In this document: positions 1-8,300 of the stretch, piece after piece
How the letters are laid out: each line of letters opens with the position of its first letter
Numbering within the stretch: position 1 is the first letter of the stretch
Source: an uncultured Bacteroides sp.
GTDB taxonomy: Bacteria; Bacteroidota; Bacteroidia; Bacteroidales; Bacteroidaceae
Direction: 5' to 3'
DNA length: 14,112 nt
Assembly: GCA_900755095.1 (NCBI GenBank)
Contig: CAAEFE010000124.1
Coordinates: 1 to 14,112 of the forward strand
Program-made: the position numbers and the translations under genes
The notes under the pieces: model-generated
The model's database searches: none
Told to the model about the DNA's origin: nothing
What the model saw: only the letters and a program-made list of their open reading frames with translations

Positions 1-49
1 AAAAGACAGATGTACAATAGGGCAGGAATTAAACTACTGAGAGCGAAGA

Positions 50-952
50 TTATTTATTCACAATAGAAGAAGTACCACCAAATTTGACGAAGAACCAAAT
101 TTCTTCCAACAAATCCGGCTGAAAGATCAAAGCAAAAACAGCAGCCAGCAGGGTGGACAGGAACAGCGTAACGATAGACGGCACTTTCTTCGCTATCAAT
201 ATGCCGGTTACTACGGGAACTATCAGCAGCCACGGAGTGATATGAAACTTTTCATTCAGAGCTGTTGCCACTTCTGCGATGTGTTGTGTATTGTTGGCAT
301 CATGAGAGAATCCTGCTACAGTGAAAATAATTAGCGTAATGACAAGAGATGGAACCGTAGTAATCATCATATAACGGATGTGACGAAACAGGGGAGTATC
401 TGTGATGGAAGAAGCCAGGATGGTGGTTTCGGATAAAGGAGATATTTTATCTCCGAAGTATGCCCCTGAAATAATGGCTCCGGCAATCCAGCCGTCTTCA
501 AAACCTTGCGCCTTTCCGATACCCATCAGGGCGATACCGATGGTAGCAATGGTAGTCCACGAACTTCCGGTCATGACGGAAATCAATGCGCAGATGATGC
601 AGGTAGATGCCAGGAAGAAACTGGGATGGATAATTTGCATCCCGTAGTAGATTAGCGTAGGCACTACTCCACTAATCATCCAGATCCCGCTCAACGCACC
701 GATTATCAATAGAATAATAATGGCTGTTGCCACTCCGGCAATATTGTTGGTGATGGCGAGCTCATAATCTTTCCAGGGAATTTTATAGAACACCATACCG
801 ATAAGGATACAAATAGCTGTAGTGGTGAGTAGTGACACTTGGCTTCCGCCGCTTAGGGCATCACTGCCAAATGTGCGGATAGTGGCAAACAATAATAACA
901 CCAGTACAATGATCGGTATCAATGATACAAGGGGAGAGGGGGCTTTCTTCAT
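50..952 (-). CDS. nhaC: NhaC-family Na+/H+ antiporter, C-terminally truncated
   Basis: The 300-residue inner-membrane protein is almost wholly hydrophobic and carries signatures of NhaC antiporters, which exchange external H+ for internal Na+ in pH and sodium homeostasis. Visible are the MTGSSWTT segment at residues 127-134 and GDKISPLSETT at 167-177, the latter typical of the ion-path region. Helices run from about residue 9 to 277. Family members known to me are about 430-500 residues. Here the family-like sequence ends near residue 284 (coordinate ~100), followed by an unrelated tail (WFFVKFGGTSSIVNK) and TAA. The second half of the helix bundle is therefore missing. Past the stop another frame stays open and hydrophobic to the window edge, so a frameshift or a rearrangement junction are both possible. 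The ATG at 950-952 is followed by a normal N-terminus. It may be a pseudogene. Family assignment is firm, functionality doubtful. Confidence 0.85.
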   Translation of the reverse strand: MKKAPSPLVSLIPIIVLVLLLFATIRTFGSDALSGGSQVSLLTTTAICILIGMVFYKIPWKDYELAITNNIAGVATAIIILLIIGALSGIWMISGVVPTLIYYGMQIIHPSFFLASTCIICALISVMTGSSWTTIATIGIALMGIGKAQGFEDGWIAGAIISGAYFGDKISPLSETTILASSITDTPLFRHIRYMMITTVPSLVITLIIFTVAGFSHDANNTQHIAEVATALNEKFHITPWLLIVPVVTGILIAKKVPSIVTLFLSTLLAAVFALIFQPDLLEEIWFFVKFGGTSSIVNK

Positions 953-1008
953 GTTGATTCTTATAACCTTTTATTTGTTTTCCGGCTACTGTTTTGTTTA
1001 TAGCCGCG

Positions 1009-1016
1009 CAAAGATA
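1009..1016 (-). promoter_or_regulatory. Putative Bacteroides -7 box for nhaC
   Basis: On the minus strand the sequence reads TATCTTTG, an exact match to the Bacteroides -7 consensus TAnnTTTG. It lies about 57 bases upstream of the nhaC ATG, which would give a leader of roughly 50 nt. I see no convincing TTTG at the -33 position. Confidence 0.5.
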
Positions 1017-1108
1017 CAACAAAAAAGAATGAAATCTTTTGCTTCAAAATGTCAGGCAATAAAAATTATTATAAGTTTGTATTTGATTGGAATATGTATA
1101 AGACCGGC

Positions 1109-1543
1109 TCAATTAGCGAAAGTCTTACGCCTTATCCACCAGTAACGGATGAAAAGTACCCCTGTCAGGATGAGGGCAATGGATAATCCGGTATAGAAAA
1201 CAGAAATGAACGTTTCGGGCAGAAGATGGAAGCTACGTATAGTAATTCCCAGAGAAATCATGAAGATCATTGTAATCCAGCTTTTCACATCGAAAAAGGA
1301 GAACGGGCAATTTTTGTGTTCTTTCTTTTGTTCGATTCGTTGGGTATGTTTATAATAAAGTCTTCTGAACACCAGAACGAAGAATAACAAGAAAACGACG
1401 GTAGCTTCTCCTATTTTGAACATCCAATCTTGGGAGGTGTTTAACCAGGTTACAATTCCTATTCGCAGAATATTCGCACCGGCTATAATCCAGACGGTGC
1501 CGGCTGTGATAAGTAAGATTTGTCTGTTAACTCCGTATTTCAT
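1109..1543 (-). CDS. Small conserved-type membrane protein, function unknown
   Basis: The 144-residue protein has four likely membrane helices, at about residues 9-32, 44-60, 87-103 and 112-134. A charged cytosolic-type loop (residues 60-80, rich in K, H, R and E) separates the two helical pairs, and the C-terminus is basic (IRRKTF). There is no signal peptide cleavage site and no catalytic motif I can recognise. It resembles uncharacterised Bacteroides inner-membrane proteins, but I cannot name a family. The ATG is at 1541-1543. It starts 46 bases after the stop of the upstream MFS gene on the same strand, with no promoter box visible between them, so co-transcription is likely. A small inverted repeat lies in that gap. 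Confidence 0.75.
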   Translation of the reverse strand: MKYGVNRQILLITAGTVWIIAGANILRIGIVTWLNTSQDWMFKIGEATVVFLLFFVLVFRRLYYKHTQRIEQKKEHKNCPFSFFDVKSWITMIFMISLGITIRSFHLLPETFISVFYTGLSIALILTGVLFIRYWWIRRKTFAN

Positions 1544-1561
1544 TGGCTTTTTTATTGTAAT

Positions 1562-1582
1562 AAACGGTTTGACCGTCCGTTT
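1562..1582 (-). promoter_or_regulatory. Two overlapping small inverted repeats between MFS gene and small membrane gene
   Basis: In the 46-base gap, AAACGG (1562-1567) is complementary to CCGTTT (1577-1582). ACGGT (1564-1568) is complementary to ACCGT (1572-1576) across a 3-base loop. The two pairings share bases, so only one could form at a time. This could be an intercistronic hairpin or a small operator. The stems are short (6 and 5 bp), so function is uncertain. Confidence 0.25.
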
Positions 1583-1589
1583 TGTTGAC

Positions 1590-2765
1590 TCACTTCTTGT
1601 AGAAAGTCGTAATTAATAAAGAAATTCCGGTTAAAACGACTCCGGTACCGATAACTCCGTGCCAACCATACAGTTGCCAAAAGCTGCCCGCCAGAAATGT
1701 TCCCATCGAACCGCCAATAAAGTAAGTAGTCATGAAAACTGTATTGATACGGTTCGAAGCGCGCGGGTCTAGTTCGAAGATACTTGTCTGGTTGCTAAGT
1801 TGGATGCATTGCATCCCTATGTCAATGATGATGATTCCGGCAATGATACCAATAAAGGTGTTTTCACCGATGAAGAACAGTAACCAGGCAAAGAGAATCA
1901 ATCCGCAACCGATAAAGTTGAAGCGGCGTACCCCGACTTGTTTTACATATCTTCCAACAAAAGAGGCTGTTAATGCTCCCGCCACTCCGCAAAGTCCCAG
2001 CATACCGATTACGTCGCTGTTAGCGAAGAACGGGGCTTGTCCCATTTTAAAAGCCAGACAGGACCACATGGCGAGGAGGGAACCGAAATTCAGTGCCGCC
2101 CGGATCGAATAAATGCGTAGTTGCGGGTATTCTTTCACTAAGGCTAACAGGGATTTCATCAGGCCGCTATACTTTCCCTGAAAGTTGGTCTGAATGTCAG
2201 GAAGGACTTTTAATACAACGATTGCGCAGATAAACATCATGCCTGCAGCGATGTGATACATTTCCCGCCAGCCAATCAGTTCACCGATAAATCCGCTGAC
2301 GACACGTGAAGCCAGAATGCCGGTCAATAGTCCTGATAAGACAATCCCTACATTCCTGCCTTTATTTTCCGGACGGGAGAACTGGGCGGCTATCGGAATG
2401 AATATTTGTGGAATCATCGAACAAACTCCCGTGAGGAATGAAGCGATAAGTATCAAATGAAAATTGTGCGTCAGGGCGATGGTCAATAGGGAGAATATCA
2501 GAATGGTGAAGTTGACGAGGATGATTTTCTTACGCTGATATAAATCTCCCAGAGGGGTGATAAACAACAATCCTGCCGCATAGCCTATTTGCGTGACCAT
2601 GGCAATCAGGTTAGTTCTGAACTCTGATATGCCAAGTTCATGGCGTATCATATTTAATAGGGGTTGAATATAATAGATGTTGGCTACCGAGACACCGGCC
2701 ACAATAGCAAGTGTCCAGAGGATAGATGCCGGTAGTCCCCCGTTTTCTTTTAATGGCTGTTTCAT
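1590..2765 (-). CDS. MFS transporter (drug/sugar efflux type, 12 helices)
   Basis: The 391-residue protein has the length and regular hydrophobic pattern of a 12-helix major facilitator superfamily permease, which drives small-molecule export with the proton gradient. Helix 1 carries the ANIYYIQPLL segment (28-37), seen in efflux permeases of the YgaY/NepI-like type. The loop after helix 2 carries motif A (GDLYQRKK, 73-80). A motif-C-like stretch rich in glycine (GLLTGILASR, 145-154) follows in helix 5, the mark of antiporters rather than importers. The substrate cannot be read from the sequence. The ATG lies 26 bases after the pbpC stop on the same strand, so it is probably the third gene of the macroglobulin-pbpC transcription unit. 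A TATCTTTG box at 2770-2777 overlaps this gap. The last helix ends in FYKK and TGA. Confidence 0.88.
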   Translation of the reverse strand: MKQPLKENGGLPASILWTLAIVAGVSVANIYYIQPLLNMIRHELGISEFRTNLIAMVTQIGYAAGLLFITPLGDLYQRKKIILVNFTILIFSLLTIALTHNFHLILIASFLTGVCSMIPQIFIPIAAQFSRPENKGRNVGIVLSGLLTGILASRVVSGFIGELIGWREMYHIAAGMMFICAIVVLKVLPDIQTNFQGKYSGLMKSLLALVKEYPQLRIYSIRAALNFGSLLAMWSCLAFKMGQAPFFANSDVIGMLGLCGVAGALTASFVGRYVKQVGVRRFNFIGCGLILFAWLLFFIGENTFIGIIAGIIIIDIGMQCIQLSNQTSIFELDPRASNRINTVFMTTYFIGGSMGTFLAGSFWQLYGWHGVIGTGVVLTGISLLITTFYKK

Positions 2766-2769
2766 GCGG

Positions 2770-2777
2770 CAAAGATA
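2770..2777 (-). promoter_or_regulatory. Possible -7 box just upstream of the MFS gene
   Basis: TATCTTTG on the minus strand fits TAnnTTTG, but it is only about 4 bases from the MFS start codon. A transcript from it would be nearly leaderless, which is unusual in Bacteroides. No -33 element is visible. It is either a weak internal promoter or chance. Confidence 0.2.
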
Positions 2778-2791
2778 ATAAAATAAGATGT

Positions 2792-5215
2792 TTATTCGAT
2801 AAAGAAAGTGGTGGAAACTGTGTTGCCTTCTCCGTCTACTGCCGTCAGGGAATGTTTGCCGGGAGCAGGTTGCAGGGAAATTTTGTGGAAATCCTGTGTC
2901 TGTGTCTGATAGGTGTCGTCGAGATGCCAGAAGATAGTGGCATTGGGATTGCTGTGTGCCAGTTCCACCGTGATAAAGCCTTTGCTGCCATCCAGTTGCT
3001 TGGGCAGCTTGATGTGGGCGTTCATCGGAGGGTAGATGAACTGCATGGGTTGGAAAGAATCTTCTCCGCAGCCGGCTTTGAAAGGTGGCAGCGGTTTATA
3101 TTCCGGATGGTGTTGTTTATAGTACCATTCCCATACGGGCGGCAGGGCAAACCATGATTTCTGAATGGTAGGTTCCGTGTTTGCACAGTTTTCATAGATG
3201 CGGTGGCTTTCGTCGGCGGATAGTGTGACGAGATGATGGTAAGGACAAGCCTCTGTCCGTAATCCGACGGGAAGGATCAGTACGGTGTCGGTTTCTTCAC
3301 AGAAACGTCCTTTCAGATGACCGGATTGACGGCATATTTCTGCATCAACGAAAATTTCTGTGGGACGTTCGAACCAGGGTGAAGATGGGAGATAATTGAA
3401 TATATCGAATAATACGGGACCGGCTGTCTGTGCACCGACCAATCCGGGTTTTCCTTCTCCGGTTGCATTTCCTACCCATACGCCTACTGCATAACGGGGA
3501 GTCACGCCAACGGCCCAGGCGTCACGGAATCCGTAACTCGTTCCGGTCTTCCATGCGATAGTCTGCATTGAGGGGATTGATTTCCAGTCAATTTCTTCAG
3601 GGCGGTTGACTTCTGTTAAGGCGGAAAGGGTGAGCCAGGCCGCTCCTGCAGAAATGACTCCTTCTGAAATAACTCCTTCTGATATATCCTTTCTCGAAGT
3701 TGTTTTTCTTGAAATGGTCTTTCCTGAAGTAACTTTTCTTGAACCATCTCTTTCCGAAACTGTCTTTTCTTCTGTTCCCAGTAGTATCTGCACTTCCTTT
3801 TCTTGGGGAAGGTCGTTGGAATGACTGTTGGAGAGGCTTCGTCCCATTTGTGCATAAGCATTCGTCACATCCCATAAAGTAGCTTCGGCACCTCCTAAAA
3901 TGAGTGATAATCCATAATGGGAGGCTGATCGGTTGATAGTCTTGAACCCCATTTGTTGCAGCATGTGATGAAATTTGGGTACTCCATATCTTTGTAACAT
4001 GGTGACAGCCGGGATATTCAATGAGCGGGCAAGAGCTTCGGAAGCGGGGACGGCTCCTTCAAACTGCATGCTGAAGTTTTGTGGAGTAAAGCCATTGATA
4101 TTAACGGGTACGTCCGGTAACAGCATTTGCGGTAATAGACTTCCCTCCTGTAGCATGGCACCATAGAGAAAGGGTTTTAAAATACTGCCTGTACTTCTGG
4201 GAGCTTGAATCACGTCTACTTGATTCCCCCCTTGCTTACGGTCGAAATGTACATTTCCGCAGTATGCTACCACTTGATTGGTGGGAATGTCTATAATTAG
4301 GATAGCCAGGTTACGGATATCACTTCGATTAAATTCATTGCTCCACCGTTCCGCCAAACTCTCTATATGGGTTTGTATTCCTTTATCGATGGTTGAGCGG
4401 GTATATAATCCGTTTCTTTCTTGATAAAAGCGGGTAACCAGGTGGGGGGCTATTTGAGGAAGAGGATGTGGTTCGTCGGGTAACGGTTCGCTGATAGCCA
4501 ATTCATAGGTGGACGCATCAATAATCTCTTCTTCAAAAAGTTGTTTTAATAAACGGTTGCGTTTGGAAAGTAGTGTTTTTCGTCCTTTGGATAGATGAAT
4601 CATGGCGGGGGCATTTGGCAGGACGGCCAGCATGGCTGATTCCGCCCATGATAAATCTTCGGCAGAATGACCGAAGTAGCGCCAGGCAGCAGCATCCAGT
4701 CCTACTACATTTCCTCCGAATGGTGCATGAGAGACATACATGGATAAGATTTCCTCTTTGGAAGTCCGGAACTCCAAACGGGTAGCCCAGATCATTTCGA
4801 TGACTTTCTCTCCGATAGTTCTGGGTTTGTTCCGGGCGAGACGGATGGTCTGCATGGTAAGGGTACTGCCTCCGCTTACAACACGTTTATTCTTTAAATT
4901 CTGATAGAGTGCTCTTCCGGTAGATAGCGGATTAACTCCCCAATGGTGGTAAAAGTGTTTATCTTCAAAGGTAATAAGGCATTGTTTGATTTTCTCGGGT
5001 GTTGTCTTTCGGGGAGGAAACCGCCATTGACCATCCGAAGCGATACGTGCTCCCAGTAATTCTTCGTTTCGATCAGTCACAACGGTGGAGTAGGGTACAT
5101 GAAACAGTTGCCGGGGAAGGCAAAAGATGTATCCTATCATCAAAAGAGCAATGCTTATTGTCATTACTTTCTTAGTAACAGATAATCGTTTGAAGAATTT
5201 ATATATAGGATTCAT
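2792..5215 (-). CDS. pbpC: Penicillin-binding protein 1C (bifunctional glycosyltransferase/transpeptidase)
   Basis: This 807-residue class A PBP is anchored by one N-terminal helix (about 16-35) with the rest in the periplasm. The GT51 glycosyltransferase domain (about 60-240) shows the catalytic ED of EDKHFYHHWG (E84) and GGSTLTMQ (115-122). It polymerises lipid II into glycan strands. The transpeptidase domain shows SILK (nucleophile S344, K347), SLN (398-400) and KTG (556-558), so both active sites look intact. A C-terminal domain after about residue 700 matches the BiPBP_C extension that marks PBP1C. Between SLN and KTG lies a loop of eight pentapeptide repeats (483-522), rich in Ser, Lys and Arg, that I would not expect in the family. 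The gene follows the alpha-2-macroglobulin gene, as in E. coli (yfhM-pbpC). No promoter box is visible in the 111-base gap, which holds a large inverted repeat. Confidence 0.95.
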   Translation of the reverse strand: MNPIYKFFKRLSVTKKVMTISIALLMIGYIFCLPRQLFHVPYSTVVTDRNEELLGARIASDGQWRFPPRKTTPEKIKQCLITFEDKHFYHHWGVNPLSTGRALYQNLKNKRVVSGGSTLTMQTIRLARNKPRTIGEKVIEMIWATRLEFRTSKEEILSMYVSHAPFGGNVVGLDAAAWRYFGHSAEDLSWAESAMLAVLPNAPAMIHLSKGRKTLLSKRNRLLKQLFEEEIIDASTYELAISEPLPDEPHPLPQIAPHLVTRFYQERNGLYTRSTIDKGIQTHIESLAERWSNEFNRSDIRNLAILIIDIPTNQVVAYCGNVHFDRKQGGNQVDVIQAPRSTGSILKPFLYGAMLQEGSLLPQMLLPDVPVNINGFTPQNFSMQFEGAVPASEALARSLNIPAVTMLQRYGVPKFHHMLQQMGFKTINRSASHYGLSLILGGAEATLWDVTNAYAQMGRSLSNSHSNDLPQEKEVQILLGTEEKTVSERDGSRKVTSGKTISRKTTSRKDISEGVISEGVISAGAAWLTLSALTEVNRPEEIDWKSIPSMQTIAWKTGTSYGFRDAWAVGVTPRYAVGVWVGNATGEGKPGLVGAQTAGPVLFDIFNYLPSSPWFERPTEIFVDAEICRQSGHLKGRFCEETDTVLILPVGLRTEACPYHHLVTLSADESHRIYENCANTEPTIQKSWFALPPVWEWYYKQHHPEYKPLPPFKAGCGEDSFQPMQFIYPPMNAHIKLPKQLDGSKGFITVELAHSNPNATIFWHLDDTYQTQTQDFHKISLQPAPGKHSLTAVDGEGNTVSTTFFIE
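3650..3769 (-). repeat. Eight tandem 15-bp units coding pentapeptide repeats inside pbpC
   Basis: Eight consecutive 15-bp units lie in frame and code, in protein order, EKTVS, ERDGS, RKVTS, GKTIS, RKTTS, RKDIS, EGVIS, EGVIS (residues 483-522). Every unit ends in Ser and most have Lys or Arg at position 2. The two EGVIS units differ by only two bases, while the more N-terminal units are degenerate. The unit length is a multiple of three, so copy-number change would keep the reading frame. The array sits in the loop before the KTG box and abuts ISAGAAW, which I take to be the normal family sequence. Confidence 0.92.
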
Positions 5216-5259
5216 TTAAATGTTAAGAGCTAAGAGACATATCTTTGTGACAAATAATT

Positions 5260-5321
5260 AGGCACGGATTACACGGATTACGCATTTTTGGTTAACGAGT
5301 AGAACCGTGTAATCCGTGCCT
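5260..5321. repeat. Intergenic palindromic element with 17-bp perfect arms
   Basis: AGGCACGGATTACACGG at 5260-5276 is the exact reverse complement of CCGTGTAATCCGTGCCT at 5305-5321, with a 28-base loop. The left part also contains a direct 9-bp repeat (ACGGATTAC at 5264-5272 and 5273-5281). The element begins 5 bases after the macroglobulin stop codon and ends 44 bases before the pbpC start. From memory, motifs of this CACGGATTACACGGATTA type recur between genes in Bacteroides genomes, so this is probably a REP-like dispersed element. As RNA it would form a strong hairpin that could attenuate read-through into pbpC or protect the upstream message. No clear U-tract follows on the minus strand, so it does not look like a standard terminator. 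Confidence 0.85.
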
Positions 5322-5326
5322 GAAAT

Positions 5327-8300
5327 TTATCGACTGACAGTTGTTCTTCCCGCTTTGCTGCGTGCCTGTACGTTTACATCATACATTGCTTCACATTGAA
5401 CGGCAGGAAGAATAAAGTTACCTGCATAAGTCGCTTGCAGTCTGACAGTGAATACTTTTGTTTCACCACGACGCAAATTGAAATAAGTTAATACCCTGTC
5501 ATCGCGTATATCCAGATAATTATATTTGCTGACGGATTTACCGGAACCGTCGGCTGCTCCGCTTTCCGTTTCGGGGGCAACCATTCTTTCGTTGTATATT
5601 TCCCAACCGGACGGTATGATATGCGTCAGTGCCAGATTGGTGTAATCGGAAGTTCCGCTAATATTGGATATGGAAGTGATAGCCATAAAGTCAGTTCCCT
5701 GTATAATATCATTGACAGAGATTGGTGTACCGTTCAGGTTGGCATATCTTATATCCATGCGAAGATTGTCGCTGATGGCCGGTAATGTATCGTTCAACAA
5801 CTGTGTGCGTGTGATAAGGTCTACGCTAAGCGCTCCTTTTCCTTGATTCTTCACAGCAATCATACCGGATTTGGGAGTGGTGGCGATTTCCTTTTCAAAC
5901 ACAGCTTTAGCCGATTTCACGGCAGGTTGTTGTTTGTCGTTCCATGTCCATACGAAATCCAGTGTGCCTGATAGCTTTTCAGCCAGACGTCCCATTGCCA
6001 TAAGAGCAAAAGCGGTGGATTGTGTACTGAACCACTCCTCTTGTGACAGATTCTTTGAAACGACTTTTGCCTGCTGCAAAGCATCCCGTTCCCGGTTCAT
6101 CAGGATCAGTGTTTCCAGAATCATAGCTTCATCACGGTCGGAGGAACCATAAATCTGATTCATGGAAGAGTAGGGGCTTACTGTTGTTTCTGCATTATAC
6201 ACCAGTTCTTCAGCCGGTTTCATCTTTCCGGTCAGTGCATAGGTTGTTGCCAGTCTCCATTTAGCTTGAATGGATAATCCTGCCTGTTCTTTCATCCGGT
6301 TCATGGCCCCATATTCCGGTACTCCTGCCAATGCAAGCGTATATAAGCGGAAAGCCTGTTGCAATTCCGACTGCCATTGTTGCCAGCCGCTTGCATCCTG
6401 CGGCATCCGCCAGTTTTGTGCGGCAGCACGTTGAAAACGCTTCCACTTGTTCAGTACATTCGAATGAACGGCGTATCCTTTTTCTTGTGCCAGTGTCAGG
6501 AACATTCCTGCATAAGAACTGATCCATTCGTCGGCAACAGCATTTCCCGGCCAATATACAAATCCGCCATTGGGGAGTTGACGACCATAAATCTGCCGGA
6601 TAGCTTCCTGTATATTTGTCTTTATCTTTTCGGCTTCTATCTTATCTATTGTTTTGAATTGACCGACAAACAGAAGAGGCAAAGCCTTGGAAGTCAACTG
6701 TTCCGTACAATGGTGCTGATAGTTATATAAGAAGTCGAACCGGCGGCTGATATCAACCGAAGGTATGCGTGATACTTCCAGCTTTATCTGGTTATTTGCA
6801 GAAGAACTGCTTAGATTGTATGAAAGTTCTTTGCTTTGTCCGGCTTCTACCCATTGACTGTTGCGCAGGGTTACTACCGGATTCGGGTTGCGTACTTCTA
6901 TTTCAATGGTTTCTTTAGTTTGTTGTCCGCCACCATTGGCTGTCAGATGGATGGTAGCCTTTCCTGTTTTACTACCTGTTTTTAAGGTAAAGAACACGAG
7001 CTGGTCACCCGGTTGGCTAAATTTGAGCGACTGTTGGTTGGCCCCTACAATCTGTACTCCTCCACCGGATGCCTGAAGTGATACGGTTACATTCTTCACT
7101 TGATTTTCCATCGCAAAGATATTTACCGGAACGGTGATTTCTTCCTGAATACTAAGCACACGGGGCAAGGTGGACAACATCATTAACGGAGTCCGCACGA
7201 AAGCCGTTTTTTCCGCATTGCCGTACGCTCCCTCTTGTCCGGCAACCACCATGGCACGTACCGAACCTACATACATCGGAAGTTTCAGCGTATGCGTCTG
7301 GCTCTTACCTTTTCCCAGATAGAAAGGACCTATAAACTTGACTACCGGTTTGAAGCGGTTTGCTTTTGCATCGGCAGGTTTTAATGTGGCGTCTCCACCC
7401 GTACTGAAAAGTGAACTGTAACTTCCGGCGGAAGCTCCCAATACATTATCATACATATCCCATGTCCGGATGCCGAGTGCTTCGCGTGAATAGAAATCAT
7501 TCCATGGGTCCGGGGTTTTGAAATTGGTAAGATCCAGCAAACCGTCGTCTACAATAGCTAATGTATAAGTCATCGGTTTTCCGGTCTTTTCGCTGACGGT
7601 CACATTGAAGTTGGTTTCCGGGCGTAACACTTCCGGCATCTGTATCTGCGGTTGCAACACCGTCTGACTGTTAGTCACGAATACCGGAACGACGCCATAC
7701 ATACGGATAGGCAGGTCATTGACTGTTTGCGCGTGAGGCTGTAACAGACTGATATGCAGATATACATTCGGAGTCATCTCTGGTGTAATCTTGAATGTAT
7801 ATTTCGTATCTCCTCCGTTGGAAACCTCTATCCATTCTTGTCGTAATACGGTAGAACCGTTTTCTATGGATACCAGTGCACGTCCTCCCGCTGCTGCAGG
7901 AATGATTGCTGTGGCTGTTTCTCCTATTTCATAAGAATCTTTGTTCAGCGAGAAAGCAAGCATTTTGATACCGCTGGGATCAGTCTTGCTCGAACGTCCC
8001 CGCCATTCCGGCCAGTCAACATAAACTGTACCTCCGGTGGCATGTCCACTCTCTTTATCTTTCACGTAAACCAGGTAGCGTCCCCATGACGGATAATCGA
8101 TACGGAATTTGAAAGATGCTTTTCCGCCTCTTGTCTGTAAATTGCCGCTGGCAACAGGAGTGATGGAACTGTTGTTGATATACGTTCCGAAAGATTCACC
8201 ACTGTTTTCCCACCACCAACTCCAGCCGATGCGGTATATTTTGTATTCCAGATTAGAACTGTTCACTAACTGTCCCTGCGTGTTTACAGTTACAATATCG

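Noticed and set aside
402..647. Plus-strand frame inside nhaC
   Set aside because: It is antisense to a well-supported membrane protein, has no promoter box, and the translation resembles no protein. The same applies to the other plus-strand frames inside the MFS, pbpC and macroglobulin genes.
1052..1065. 14-mer TCAGGCAATAAAAA shared with 13223-13236, both upstream of minus-strand genes
   Set aside because: It sits at different distances from the two -7 boxes, and one match of this length is roughly what chance gives in 14 kb of AT-rich sequence.
3597..3875. Open frames on both strands overlapping the pbpC repeat region
   Set aside because: The 15-bp repeats lack stop codons in several frames, so these frames are by-products of the repeat. 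The pbpC frame is the only one with family domains on both sides.
6261..6554. Second minus-strand frame inside the macroglobulin gene
   Set aside because: It is out of frame with the intact thioester domain coding sequence and shows no recognisable domain, so it is a shadow.
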